Positions 42,422 through 51,214 of a DNA stretch of 64,000 nt are shown in pieces. Position 1 is the first letter of the stretch. Each line of letters starts with the position of its first letter. This DNA is from VXPQ01 sp965223485 (GTDB lineage Bacteria > Bacteroidota > Rhodothermia > Rhodothermales > VXPQ01): positions 3,181,450-3,245,449 of the forward strand of contig OZ244993.1 in assembly GCA_965223485.1 (NCBI GenBank), in the 5' to 3' direction. The notes under the pieces are model-generated. The model saw only the letters and a program-made list of their open reading frames with translations. It made no database searches and had not been told where the DNA came from. Position numbers and translations under genes: made by a program.

Positions 42422-44314
42422 ATGCCCCCAAAAAAGACGCCCCGCCGTTTGTGGATCAACAAGGAAGACGCCCAACGCCTGGAGGAAGGCTCCTTTTACC
42501 GTAGTTACGAGAAGCTGGGAGCGCACCCGGACGGGCAAGGCGTCTGGTTTGCCGTGTGGGCCCCGGGGGCAGACGGCGTATCCGTGCTGGGGGAATTCAA
42601 CGACTGGAAAGCAGATGCGCATCCGCTGCAGCGAAGAAAGGGAGGCGTCTGGGAAACGTACGTACCGGGCGCCCGGAGCGGTCAGAAGTACAAGTACCGC
42701 ATTACGCGGGGCATGTACACGGTGGACAAGACGGACCCCTACGCCTTTGCGATGGAACCTCCCGTGGCGGGCGGAGACGCAGCCTCGGGACTGGCTTCGA
42801 TTATCTGCGATCTCGACTATGCATGGGACGACAAAACATGGCTCGAACAGCGATGCGGTCCGGATTCGCTGAACCGGCCTGTCTCGATCTACGAGGTGCA
42901 TCTCGGGTCCTGGCGGAAGCGGGGAATGTACTCCATGAGCTACCGGGACATCGCCAGGCCCCTTGCCGATCACGTGGAGGAACTCGGTTTCACGCATGTG
43001 GAATTCATGCCTGTCATGGAGCACCCGTTCTACGGCTCCTGGGGATATCAGGTCGCGGGATACTATGCCCCCACCTACCGGTACGGCTCGCCCGCGGATT
43101 TCAAGTACCTGGTGGATTACCTGCACCGGCGCGGCGTCGGCGTGTTGCTGGATTGGGTGCCGGCCCACTTCGCCACCGATCCGCAGGCGCTCGTTTTCTT
43201 TGACGGCGGCGCCCTGTACGAGTACGACGATCCCGGCATGCGGCGCCATCCCGATTGGGGCACGTATGTCTTCGATTACAACAAGCCGGGGGTCCGCAAC
43301 TTTCTGATCTCGAATGCGCTCTTCTGGATCGAGGAATACCACATAGACGGGTTGCGCTTCGATGCGGTGGCTTCCATGCTCTACCGGGATTATTCGCGGG
43401 GCAAGGAATGGAGCCCGAACCTGTTTGGTGGACGGGAGAATCTCGAAGCCATCGACCTGCTCAGGAAAGTCAACGAGGTCGTCTACACGCATGCCCCGGA
43501 TGTCCTGATGATTGCTGAGGAGTCTACAGCATGGCCGGGCGTTTCCAAGCCTACCTACGACGGAGGACTCGGCTTTCTCTACAAGTGGAACATGGGGTGG
43601 ATGCACGACACCCTGGAGTATATGGAGAAGGATCCGGTCCACCGGAAGCACCATCAGGACCGCCTCACCTTCCCCCTCCTCTATACGTACTCCGAGCACT
43701 ACATCCTGCCGCTATCGCACGACGAGGTCGTGCATGGCAAGGGATCGCTCTGGAACAAAATGCCCGGGGACGCCTGGCAAAAAGCGGCAAACCTGCGCCT
43801 CCTGTACGGGCGCCAGATCGGGCATCCGGGAAAGAAACTGCTCTTCATGGGATCGGAGTTCGGACAGACTTCCGAATGGGACCACGACCATGCGATCGAC
43901 TGGGACGCCCTGAAAGATCCGCTGCACAAAGGCATGATGGCATGGGTAAAAGATCTGTATACCCTGTATCGCAATCATCCGGCGCTTTGGAACGACCAGC
44001 CCGGCGGGTTCGAATGGATCGACTTCGAAGACCACAAAGGCAGCACGGTCAGCTACATCCGGCGCTCGACGGACCGGGAACTGGTGTTCCTGTTCAATTT
44101 CACGCCGGTTCCCCGTACGGACTACCGCATCGGGATGCCCGGCAAGGGCCGCTGGCGGGAACTGCTCAACTCCGATGCGCAGATATACGGCGGAGGCGGC
44201 GTAGGCAACCTGGGTAGCGTCGATACGGATCCGGCGCCGTTTCATGGACGAAACCACTCCGTGGTCGTAACCCTGCCCCCTCTTGCCGTCGCGATCCTCG
44301 AACAGGAAACGTAG
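42422..44314 (+). CDS. glgB: 1,4-alpha-glucan branching enzyme
   Basis: 630 residues from the ATG at 42422; the frame upstream overlaps the end of glgE and is not conserved. Order: CBM48 (GVWFAVWAPGADGVSVLGEFNDW), GH13 barrel with nucleophile Asp314 (GLRFDAVASMLYRDYSR) and acid/base Glu366 (IAEESTAWP), LPLSHDEVVHGKGSLWNKMPGD, and a C-terminal beta domain. It creates alpha-1,6 branches in glycogen or the GlgE product. The length matches one-N-domain GlgB proteins. Confidence 0.96.
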   Translation: MPPKKTPRRLWINKEDAQRLEEGSFYRSYEKLGAHPDGQGVWFAVWAPGADGVSVLGEFNDWKADAHPLQRRKGGVWETYVPGARSGQKYKYRITRGMYTVDKTDPYAFAMEPPVAGGDAASGLASIICDLDYAWDDKTWLEQRCGPDSLNRPVSIYEVHLGSWRKRGMYSMSYRDIARPLADHVEELGFTHVEFMPVMEHPFYGSWGYQVAGYYAPTYRYGSPADFKYLVDYLHRRGVGVLLDWVPAHFATDPQALVFFDGGALYEYDDPGMRRHPDWGTYVFDYNKPGVRNFLISNALFWIEEYHIDGLRFDAVASMLYRDYSRGKEWSPNLFGGRENLEAIDLLRKVNEVVYTHAPDVLMIAEESTAWPGVSKPTYDGGLGFLYKWNMGWMHDTLEYMEKDPVHRKHHQDRLTFPLLYTYSEHYILPLSHDEVVHGKGSLWNKMPGDAWQKAANLRLLYGRQIGHPGKKLLFMGSEFGQTSEWDHDHAIDWDALKDPLHKGMMAWVKDLYTLYRNHPALWNDQPGGFEWIDFEDHKGSTVSYIRRSTDRELVFLFNFTPVPRTDYRIGMPGKGRWRELLNSDAQIYGGGGVGNLGSVDTDPAPFHGRNHSVVVTLPPLAVAILEQET

Positions 44315-44428
44315 CAGAAAACATCTTGCGGACAGATCGCGTACGATCCCGACGGTTCGCCGGAAAACGCCGCCCTGCGCGAAATTAATCCTTCACCTTT
44401 TTCTTCACACGTAACGAATAACAACATT

Positions 44429-45040
44429 ATGGCACACCAACTTCCCGATCTGCCCTATGCCTTCGATGCGCTGGAATCCACCATCGACGAGCGGACGATG
44501 CGCATTCATCATGGCAAGCACCATCAGGGATATGTCAACAAACTGAATGCCGCCCTCGACGGTCAGGCGGCGTTGCAAAATATGTCGGTGGCAGACCTGC
44601 TGCGCGGCATCGACGCAGTGCCCGAAGCCATCCGGGGCGCAGTCCGCAACAACGGCGGTGGACACGCCAATCACACCTTGTTCTGGAGCATTATGTCGGC
44701 GGACGGCGGGGGCGCGCCCTCGGGCGATCTCGCGGCGGCCATCGACGCCGCGTTCGGTTCGTTCGATGCGTTCCAGGCAACGTTTGCTGCGGGTGCGGCA
44801 GGACGATTCGGGAGCGGATGGTCCTGGCTCGTCGTCAACGGCAACGGTGGACTGGAGGCATACTCCACGGCCAACCAGGACAGCCCTCTCATGCAGGGAC
44901 ACACGCCGATTCTGGGCATCGACGTCTGGGAACATGCCTACTACCTGAATTACCAGAACGACCGCGGCGCCTATGTGAACGCATGGTGGAACGTAGTCAA
45001 TTGGGATCAGGTCGCCAGCAATTTTGACGCCGCGCGCTAA
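44429..45040 (+). CDS. Superoxide dismutase (Mn/Fe family)
   Basis: 203 residues, dismutating superoxide to H2O2 and O2. All four metal ligands are visible: His27 (RIHHGKHH), His82 (GGHANH), Asp165 and His169 (DVWEHAYYLNYQNDR). The GGGHANH and DVWEHAYY context leans toward manganese, but Fe/Mn preference cannot be fixed by eye. No signal peptide, so cytoplasmic. It stands alone between glgB and queE on the plus strand. Confidence 0.96.
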   Translation: MAHQLPDLPYAFDALESTIDERTMRIHHGKHHQGYVNKLNAALDGQAALQNMSVADLLRGIDAVPEAIRGAVRNNGGGHANHTLFWSIMSADGGGAPSGDLAAAIDAAFGSFDAFQATFAAGAAGRFGSGWSWLVVNGNGGLEAYSTANQDSPLMQGHTPILGIDVWEHAYYLNYQNDRGAYVNAWWNVVNWDQVASNFDAAR

Positions 45041-45090
45041 CGGGTCGGCTACGTACCTTGCGCATCCGGCGCCGCCATTGAGGACGTGTC

Positions 45091-45723
45091 GTGTCGTATA
45101 GCGTCAAGGAAATACAGTACACCATCCAGGGAGAGGGCGCACGCACGGGGCGTCCGGCGGTCTTTCTGCGCTTCGCCGGGTGCAATCTCTGGAGCGGGCG
45201 GGAAGCGGACCGGGCCACCGCCGTATGCCAATTCTGCGACACCGATTTCGTGGGTACGGATGGCCCGGGAGGAGGACGGTTCGACACGGCGTGCGGACTG
45301 GCGCGCACCGTTGCCGCTCGCTGGCCTGTGGAAAAAAAGGCCCGCTATGTGGTCTGCACGGGCGGCGAGCCGCTTCTGCAACTGGACGAGCCGCTGATTG
45401 CCGCACTGCACGAAGAGGGGTTCGAGGTGGCCATCGAAACGAACGGCACGAAAATGCCCCCGGCGGACATCGACTGGATTTGCGTCAGCCCGAAAGCAGG
45501 AGCTGAGCTGGTGCTGAAGGAAGGCGACGAACTGAAACTGGTGTATCCGCAGGAGCACGCACCGCCGGAGGCGTTTACCGGTCTCCCGTTCCGGCACTTC
45601 TTCCTGCAACCGATGGACGGTCCCGATCTGGAGAAATACACGAAGCAAACCGTCGCGTATTGTCTGGCGCACCCGATGTGGCGGCTTTCGCTCCAGACCC
45701 ACAAGCTGCTGGGGATTCCGTAG
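45091..45723 (+). CDS. queE: 7-carboxy-7-deazaguanine synthase
   Basis: A 210-residue radical SAM enzyme of queuosine/7-deazaguanine synthesis, converting 6-carboxytetrahydropterin to CDG. The cluster cysteines are Cys31, Cys46 and Cys49, giving a C-x14-C-x2-C pattern instead of the standard C-x3-C-x2-C; this variant is known for one QueE subgroup. Other markers are YTIQGEGARTGRPAVFLRFAGCN, CDTDF, VCTGGEPLLQLDE, AIETNG and the C-terminal LQTHKLLGIP. The start is GTG at 45091. Confidence 0.94.
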   Translation: MSYSVKEIQYTIQGEGARTGRPAVFLRFAGCNLWSGREADRATAVCQFCDTDFVGTDGPGGGRFDTACGLARTVAARWPVEKKARYVVCTGGEPLLQLDEPLIAALHEEGFEVAIETNGTKMPPADIDWICVSPKAGAELVLKEGDELKLVYPQEHAPPEAFTGLPFRHFFLQPMDGPDLEKYTKQTVAYCLAHPMWRLSLQTHKLLGIP

Positions 45724-45736
45724 ACATCCGGCGATC

Positions 45737-46327
45737 TCAACCGGATGCCCCGGTATCCGTATCCGGAGAAACGCCTATGGCGCGCAGCATGGCGCGCATA
45801 TCGGAAGAGGACAGCACACCTTGTGCACACAGTGCTTTCAGGGCGGCGCGCACCTCGGCGGGATCGGTCGAAGCATCCCCCTCCGCACCGTCTTCCCGCC
45901 CCTCCTCATCAAGGACGCGCAGCATCGCCTCCTGCAGGAAGGCAACCACATACGGGCACGCCCCTGGCCGTCCGGAAAAATCCAGCGTGACGTCGAAGGT
46001 TGCCCGTCCGCGGTTTACCTGCAAGGTTATGCTCCGCCCGCCCATGAGTTTGCGCTTCCCCTCAACGCCGACGATATCGGCATAGCGCACGTCCTGGACC
46101 GGCGAAAAATCGTTGTTCTCGAAGACGAGGCGATCTGCCGTAAACACGGCCCCATCCTTCGCATTGCCGATGCGCGTGGCGTCGTAGAGCGCCAGCACTT
46201 CCGGCTCTGAAACGCCTTCCGCATAATCGCGGAGCGCATTGCGCACCTTTTCCCTGGGAATGCGCGGCGCCACATACAACCCGAGTCCGGGGTCGTGCGG
46301 AATGAGCGTATGCACGAGTTTTTTCAT
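45737..46327 (-). CDS. Hypothetical protein with PH-like domain
   Basis: 196 residues from the ATG at 46327 (46354 is an alternative). The middle (AVFTADRLVFENNDFSPVQDVRYADIVGV...SITLQVNRG) has the strand pattern of bacterial PH-like domains, and the last ~50 residues form short helices (AEVRAALKALCAQGVLSSSD) similar to a SHOCT-like motif. I recognise no specific family. It lies 88 bases downstream of nuoN on the same strand and could be the operon's last gene. Confidence 0.5.
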   Translation of the reverse strand: MKKLVHTLIPHDPGLGLYVAPRIPREKVRNALRDYAEGVSEPEVLALYDATRIGNAKDGAVFTADRLVFENNDFSPVQDVRYADIVGVEGKRKLMGGRSITLQVNRGRATFDVTLDFSGRPGACPYVVAFLQEAMLRVLDEEGREDGAEGDASTDPAEVRAALKALCAQGVLSSSDMRAMLRAIGVSPDTDTGASG

Positions 46328-46415
46328 GGCTATATGCTCGTTTCGGGACGCCATACACGCCCCTGGAAATCCATGCGATGGTCAGTGCCTGGTCACCATG
46401 CCGGACACCGCCTGC

Positions 46416-47885
46416 TCAAAAAACGCCCCGGGGCACATCGAGAAGCCCTGGCGCAATGCCCAGCACAAGCAACGCCGCTGCGCACGCAACCAGCACAACC
46501 CGCAAAACGAGAGGCGTCGGGAACGCAGCCTCCAGTGCAGGCGCCGCCTCCGGGGTGTCCTCGGGAGAACGCATGAAAAAGACGTACAGCACGCGCAGAT
46601 AATAAAAGGCCGATACGACACTGGCCAGTACGCCAACCACAACCAGCCACGTATAGCCGGCGTCCACGGCGGGCGCAAACACCGCGTACTTGCCCAGAAA
46701 GCCGCCGAACGGCGGAAATCCCGCGAGACTGAACATGAAACATCCCATCGTAACGCCAAGCAGGGGTTTGCGGAGACCCACTCCCGCCAGCGAGTCGAGG
46801 GTTTGCTCCCGCCCCACCTTGCCGTCCCATTCCAGAAACGCCATCACGCCGAAGGCGCCGATATTCATCAGGGTGTACACGAGCAGATAGTAGAGCGCAC
46901 CCGACCAGGCGGCAGCGCCTCCCGCAGTCAACCCGACCAGGATATAGCCTCCATGCGCAATGGATGAATAGGCCAGCATGCGTTTAACGTTTCCTTGCAG
47001 GACGGCGAGCAGATTGCCCAGCACCATCGTCACAAGCGCAACGGACGCAAGCAGGGGTTCCCAGCCGTCGGCCGGCATGACGTCGCGCAGAATAAGAATC
47101 AGAGCTCCGAATGCCGCCGCCTTCGAGGTCGTGGACATATAGCCCACCATCGTGGTCGGCGCACCCTGGTACACATCGGGGGTCCACATATGGAACGGCA
47201 CGGCGCCGACCTTGAAAAAGAATCCGATCAGGAGCAACGCCACGCCGGCGCGAAACAACATGGTTTGGCCGCTCGCTTCAAGGCCTGCAGCCATCTCCGG
47301 GATATACATAGTGCCGGTTGAACCGTACAGCAAGGCGATCCCGTACAGAAAAAAGCCCGTGGCGAAAGCCCCCAGCAGGAAATATTTGAGGGCGCCCTCC
47401 GCGCTTCCCTCGTCCCCTCGAAACATCCCCGCCATGATGTACAGCGATACGGACATCGTTTCAAGCCCGACAAAAACGGCCACCATATTGTTCGCCGTTC
47501 CGAGAACCATCATTCCGGCAGTAGCAAACAGGATCAGCGCATAGACTTCTCCATACTCCTGACCTGTTCTTTTCCAGTAGGATGGGGACAGCGCAACGGT
47601 AAGCAAACCACCGCACAGGATCACGATATTCACGAAAGACGCGTATCCGCCCGTACGCACCATCCCGTAGAAAGCCGTCCCGGCTTCCGCATCGAGTTGC
47701 GACACTTCCAGGACAATCCCGGCCGCGAGAACGGCGCCGGAGATCCAGGCCAACTCGCGAATGCTGCTTCGGAAAGCATCCCGGACGACCAGAACAACCC
47801 CCACCCCCATAGCAAGCATCAAGGGCAAGGTACTGGCCATATCCCCCGGAAGGGCGTCAAAGAACCGGATCAGTTCTGTTTCCAT
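46416..47885 (-). CDS. nuoN: NADH-quinone oxidoreductase subunit N
   Basis: A 489-residue antiporter-like membrane subunit of complex I with about 14 helices. Markers: FVGLETMSVSLYIMAG, ALKYFLLGAFATGFFLYG, FFFKVGAVPFHMWTPDVYQGAPT with the essential lysine and proline, and KRMLAYSSIAHGGYIL. It carries one of the proton channels. It is separated from the rest of the nuo genes (nuoM, L, K, J upstream) by nhaD, pcd and an IS3-type element whose insertion could impair its transcription. Confidence 0.95.
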   Translation of the reverse strand: METELIRFFDALPGDMASTLPLMLAMGVGVVLVVRDAFRSSIRELAWISGAVLAAGIVLEVSQLDAEAGTAFYGMVRTGGYASFVNIVILCGGLLTVALSPSYWKRTGQEYGEVYALILFATAGMMVLGTANNMVAVFVGLETMSVSLYIMAGMFRGDEGSAEGALKYFLLGAFATGFFLYGIALLYGSTGTMYIPEMAAGLEASGQTMLFRAGVALLLIGFFFKVGAVPFHMWTPDVYQGAPTTMVGYMSTTSKAAAFGALILILRDVMPADGWEPLLASVALVTMVLGNLLAVLQGNVKRMLAYSSIAHGGYILVGLTAGGAAAWSGALYYLLVYTLMNIGAFGVMAFLEWDGKVGREQTLDSLAGVGLRKPLLGVTMGCFMFSLAGFPPFGGFLGKYAVFAPAVDAGYTWLVVVGVLASVVSAFYYLRVLYVFFMRSPEDTPEAAPALEAAFPTPLVLRVVLVACAAALLVLGIAPGLLDVPRGVF

Positions 47886-48020
47886 GGTATCGGGATCACG
47901 TCATCTCCGGGCCACGGCCGCGAAAATGCGCATAAACACCGCTCACAAACGGTCTATCAGAAATGGTCCGAAAAAACTGGACAGTTTTTCCGGCGTTTTT
48001 AAGTGTAGCGCTGCGTCGGG

Positions 48021-48827
48021 TTATGCCGCCTTGGGCAGCGGCTTTCGTTTGTAGAATACGTCGTCGGGGGTTCGGTTGTCAAGTCCCTGGTGAGGACGCT
48101 CTTCGTTGAAGTAGCGCAGGTAGTCGGCAATTCCCTTCCTGGCCTCGCTCACCGTCTCGTAGGCGCGCCGGTAGACTTCTTCCTGCTTGAGGCTGCGCCA
48201 GAGGCGCTCCACGTACACATTGTCGAGCCAGCGGCCCTTGCCGTCCATAGAGATGCGCACCCCGTGCGCCTTGAGCGCACCGGTGAACGCCTCGGAGGTA
48301 AACTGCGCTCCCTGGTCGGTGTTGAAGACCTGTGGCGCGCCATAGCGGACAATGGCTTCTTCCATCGCTTCGACGCAAAAGGCGGCGTCCATCGTGTTCG
48401 AGAGCCGGTGGGCGAGCGCCTTGCGGCTATGCCAGTCGATTACGGCCACGAGATAGAGAAAGCCTTTCGCCATAGGGATGTACGTAATGTCCGCCGCATA
48501 GACTTCGCGGGGTCTCGTAACCTTCATGCTTCTGAGCAGATAAGGATAAATCCTGTGCCCTTCTCCTGGAGAAGACGTGCGGCGCTTCGGATAGATGGCC
48601 CTTAGGCCCATCAGACGCATAAGGCGAACGACGCGGCTTCTGGCGATCTTGCGCCCGCGCGCCTCGAGCATGCTCTTGATCGTGCGCGATCCGCTCGTGG
48701 GACGTTCCATGTAGAGCCTGTCGATCTCTTTCATAACGGCAAGATTCTCTTCGCTCTCTGTCCGGGGACGATAGTAGGCCGTCGAACGACTCAACGACAG
48801 GAGCCTCGACTGGCGAACCACCGGCAA
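48021..48827 (-). CDS. IS3-family transposase OrfB (integrase catalytic domain)
   Basis: 268 codons from the first in-frame start (a TTG), but the frame is open further upstream and overlaps orfA, as usual for IS3 elements translated as an OrfAB fusion. It has an HTH_21 region (RPTSGSRTIKSML) and an intact rve catalytic core: Asp113 (ADITYIP), Asp171 (NTDQGAQF) and Glu207 (VYVERLW), with the late motif YNEERPHQGL-like FNEERPHQGLDNRTP. Functional by appearance. Confidence 0.94.
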   Translation of the reverse strand: MPVVRQSRLLSLSRSTAYYRPRTESEENLAVMKEIDRLYMERPTSGSRTIKSMLEARGRKIARSRVVRLMRLMGLRAIYPKRRTSSPGEGHRIYPYLLRSMKVTRPREVYAADITYIPMAKGFLYLVAVIDWHSRKALAHRLSNTMDAAFCVEAMEEAIVRYGAPQVFNTDQGAQFTSEAFTGALKAHGVRISMDGKGRWLDNVYVERLWRSLKQEEVYRRAYETVSEARKGIADYLRYFNEERPHQGLDNRTPDDVFYKRKPLPKAA

Positions 48828-48862
48828 TGCATGGGCGCGATCTATCCTCGACCGGCGCTCGG

Positions 48863-49156
48863 CTAACGGTCGCGACCGAGCGCCTTCGATAAAAAATCCT
48901 TCTCCATCGACAACTCTCCGATCTTCGCGTGAAGCACCTTTATCTGATCGTCGCGCTCGTCCGGGGCGCCGCCACGGCCCCGGGTGAACGCTTCTTCGGC
49001 GCTCTCTGTGAGCTGCTTCTTCCAGGATTGTATCTGGTTCGGGTGCACCTCGAAGCGCTCGGCGAGTTCGGCCAGCGTACGGTCGCCGCGAACGGCGGCG
49101 AGGGCTACCTTCGCCTTGAACGAAGGACTATGGGTTCTGCGTGTGCGTCTTGACAT
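48863..49156 (-). CDS. IS3-family transposase OrfA (helix-turn-helix)
   Basis: 97 residues from the ATG at 49156. HTH_8/transposase_8 features are FKAKVALAAVRGDRTLAELAERFEVHPNQIQSWKKQL, followed by a leucine-zipper-like segment (IKVLHAKIGELSMEKDFLSK) used for dimerisation. Near its end lies a T TTT TTA slippery site for fusion to OrfB. The stop is TAG at 48863-48865. Confidence 0.93.
   Translation of the reverse strand: MSRRTRRTHSPSFKAKVALAAVRGDRTLAELAERFEVHPNQIQSWKKQLTESAEEAFTRGRGGAPDERDDQIKVLHAKIGELSMEKDFLSKALGRDR
48890..48896 (-). promoter_or_regulatory. Predicted programmed -1 frameshift site (T TTT TTA)
   Basis: On the minus strand the orfA codons GAT TTT TTA contain the heptamer T TTT TTA in the X XXY YYZ phase. 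Slipping back one base continues as ATC GAA GGC and enters the orfB frame without a stop. This is the known way IS3 elements make the OrfAB transposase. Confidence 0.7.
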
Positions 49157-49204
49157 GGGTCTCGTCGGGTTGATTGTATCGGAACAAGGTCGTAACACTA
49201 CACC

Positions 49205-49519
49205 TTAAATTCCCCGAAAATCTGTCCAATCAACCCGAACCACCTCTATCTTCTGTGCCAGCGCGACGTCAAAGGCGGTCACCTTGCCGCCTGCATCGTG
49301 CGTGTTGAGTGCAAGAGTCACCTTGTTGTACACATTGTGCAGGTCCGGATGATGGTCGAGCGCTTCGGCTTCGAACGCCACCCGGACGATGAATCCCATC
49401 GCCTCCCGGAAATCGCCGAACGTGAACTGCTTCACGAGCCGGTCGTTCTCGAATGCCCACCCGTCGAGCTCTTGCAAAGCCTGGGCGATTTCTTCTTCAG
49501 CAAGCGGTTGTCGAGACAT
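49205..49519 (-). CDS. Pterin-4-alpha-carbinolamine dehydratase (C-terminus supplied by IS3 end)
   Basis: 104 residues from the ATG at 49519. The PCD motif is clear: His56, His57, Pro, Asp, Leu, His61 in LDHHPDLHNVYNKV, then THDAGG. Family role: dehydration of 4a-hydroxytetrahydrobiopterin. From Trp98 on (WTDFRGI and stop) the coding sequence lies inside the IS3 element's terminal repeat, so the native tail was replaced; the core is complete and probably still folds. It lies between nhaD and nuoN, where a pcd homologue has been reported in the R. marinus complex I cluster. Confidence 0.9.
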   Translation of the reverse strand: MSRQPLAEEEIAQALQELDGWAFENDRLVKQFTFGDFREAMGFIVRVAFEAEALDHHPDLHNVYNKVTLALNTHDAGGKVTAFDVALAQKIEVVRVDWTDFRGI

Positions 49520-49570
49520 AAGCAATCTTGATACGCGGGATCCGGGGAGCCGGGGTACAGGCGAGTTTAC

Positions 49571-51199
49571 TTATAGTTGCAGGATCCACCCACTGTAGAA
49601 AATGACCCAGATTACGAAGTATACCGGGATCAGAATCGGCAACGAGTACTTCACGAGATACCCGACGAAACTGGGCACATCGACGCCGCTCGACTCTGCG
49701 ATGGCTTTCACCATAAAGTTCGGAGCATTGCCGATATAGGTCATCGCGCCAAAGAACACGGCCGCCACGGAAATAGCCTGCAAGAATATCCACGAGTCGA
49801 TTCCCTCCGCCGGCAGCGCAAATTCCACGACCTGGGACGCCACACTCACGTCCATCCCGAATTTGCCCATTGCTGCCGCAAGGAAGTTGAGGTACGTCGG
49901 GGCATTGTCCAGAATACCCGAAAGGGCTCCCGTAGCCCAGTAAAACATGCCCACGGAAAGCGACTCGGAGTTCTGGCTCGCAAACTCGCTGATGAGCTGG
50001 AGGGCAGGCTGCATCGTTGCAAAAATGCCGAGAAACAGCCAACCTACTTCCCGGATAGGCTCGAACGTAAATTCGTTCTTCTTAAGGGCGGCCTTGTCGG
50101 CAAACACGAAAGCGAACACGCATACCGAAAACATAACGAGTTCTCGAATGCCGAACGGCAGGTGGGCGCCGCCTATATGCAACCGGGGCACCCAGTCGAA
50201 CACTTGCGGATCGATAAAGACCGAAAGAACGACCACCACGACCCATATGAAGTTCTTCCGGCCTACGATACCCATCAGGCCGCGGGAGGCGTCAATAGCA
50301 GGCGCTACTTGCTTGTTGCGCGCATCGATGACATAAAAAATGGCCAACAGGAGAAGAACGGTCGGCAGCCAGATGTACCAGACGTGCGTGAGGGTCCAGA
50401 AAAAAGGCACGCCGCGCAGAAAGCCCAGAAAAAGCGGCGGATCGCCTATGGGAGTAAGCCCCCCTCCCACGTTGGCGACCAGAAAAATGAAAAAGACAAT
50501 ATGGTAGGGTTTCAGGCGGCCCTTGTTAAGACGCATGTAGGGCCGGATGAAAAGCATCGCCGCCCCGGTCGTAGCAATCAGGTTAGCCAAAACAGAGCCC
50601 ACGAACAGCAGCACGGAATTGGTCCATGGCGTACCGCGCGCGTTCAGGCTCAGGAAAATGCCCGAAGCGGCGATAAACAGGGAGGCGATCAGGGCGATAA
50701 AGGAAAGATATTCGGCCAGCGCATGCATCATGGGGACCGAAGATTCCAGCACGAACAGATAATAGATCACCACGATGGCGCCGAGCCCCGCCGCATACTT
50801 CGGATAATGGCGATGCCAATGGTGCGCATAGAAAAGCGGTCCCGTCGCGATCATGACCAGCAGGCCAAGGAACGGCAAGATGAGCCATACAGGGGGCAGG
50901 GGCCCGTGGTCGCCGCCTTCCTGGCCTCCATCGTGCTCCGCCGCTTCGGCATGGGCGTCGGCGGGGGCATGGCTCCCGGCCCCCTGCTCATCGTGCGCAG
51001 CTTCTTGCTCATCGTGCATGGCCCCGGCGTGGTCGCCAGTGGCCTGCTCTACACCGGATTCCTGCGGCATGCCGGAAGGCGCTGACCATGCCGCGCCCGG
51101 CAACAGCAGGCGCCCGGCCAGCAAGCTCACCGCCATAAGCGACAGACAACGGGGAAGCACTACGGATTTGGGAAAACGAAGAGGGGAAGCGAATAACAT
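49571..51199 (-). CDS. nhaD: Na+/H+ antiporter, NhaD family
   Basis: About 542 residues from the ATG at 51199 (a TTG at 51214 is in frame). A signal-like segment (LMAVSLLAGRLLLPGAAWS) precedes a His/Asp/Glu-rich stretch of about 60 residues (GDHAGAMHDEQEAAHDEQ) and then 10-12 helices. NhaD/IT-superfamily markers are VANVGGGLTPIGDPPLFLGFL, TGALSGILDNAPTYLNFL and GAMTYIGNAPNFMVKAIAE. It exchanges Na+ for H+ across the cytoplasmic membrane. The location inside the nuo operon suggests it works with complex I in ion balance. It starts just after the nuoM stop. Confidence 0.9.
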   Translation of the reverse strand: MLFASPLRFPKSVVLPRCLSLMAVSLLAGRLLLPGAAWSAPSGMPQESGVEQATGDHAGAMHDEQEAAHDEQGAGSHAPADAHAEAAEHDGGQEGGDHGPLPPVWLILPFLGLLVMIATGPLFYAHHWHRHYPKYAAGLGAIVVIYYLFVLESSVPMMHALAEYLSFIALIASLFIAASGIFLSLNARGTPWTNSVLLFVGSVLANLIATTGAAMLFIRPYMRLNKGRLKPYHIVFFIFLVANVGGGLTPIGDPPLFLGFLRGVPFFWTLTHVWYIWLPTVLLLLAIFYVIDARNKQVAPAIDASRGLMGIVGRKNFIWVVVVVLSVFIDPQVFDWVPRLHIGGAHLPFGIRELVMFSVCVFAFVFADKAALKKNEFTFEPIREVGWLFLGIFATMQPALQLISEFASQNSESLSVGMFYWATGALSGILDNAPTYLNFLAAAMGKFGMDVSVASQVVEFALPAEGIDSWIFLQAISVAAVFFGAMTYIGNAPNFMVKAIAESSGVDVPSFVGYLVKYSLPILIPVYFVIWVIFYSGWILQL

Positions 51200-51214
51200 G
51201 GCGTTCACGATCAA

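Larger units (their letters stand above)
47978..49228 (-). mobile_element. IS3-family insertion sequence (about 1.25 kb)
   Basis: Bounded by imperfect inverted ends, TGGACAGTTTTTC at the left and CTGTCCA with its upstream AAAAT at the right, and carrying overlapping-frame orfA and orfB on the minus strand. Both genes are intact. I see no clear 3-4 bp target duplication (left flank ends AAC, right flank begins ATC). It sits between nuoN and pcd and provides the last codons and stop of pcd. Confidence 0.88.

Noticed and set aside
42413..43699. 428-codon minus-strand frame over glgB
   Set aside because: Antisense shadow; the plus-strand gene has intact catalytic residues.
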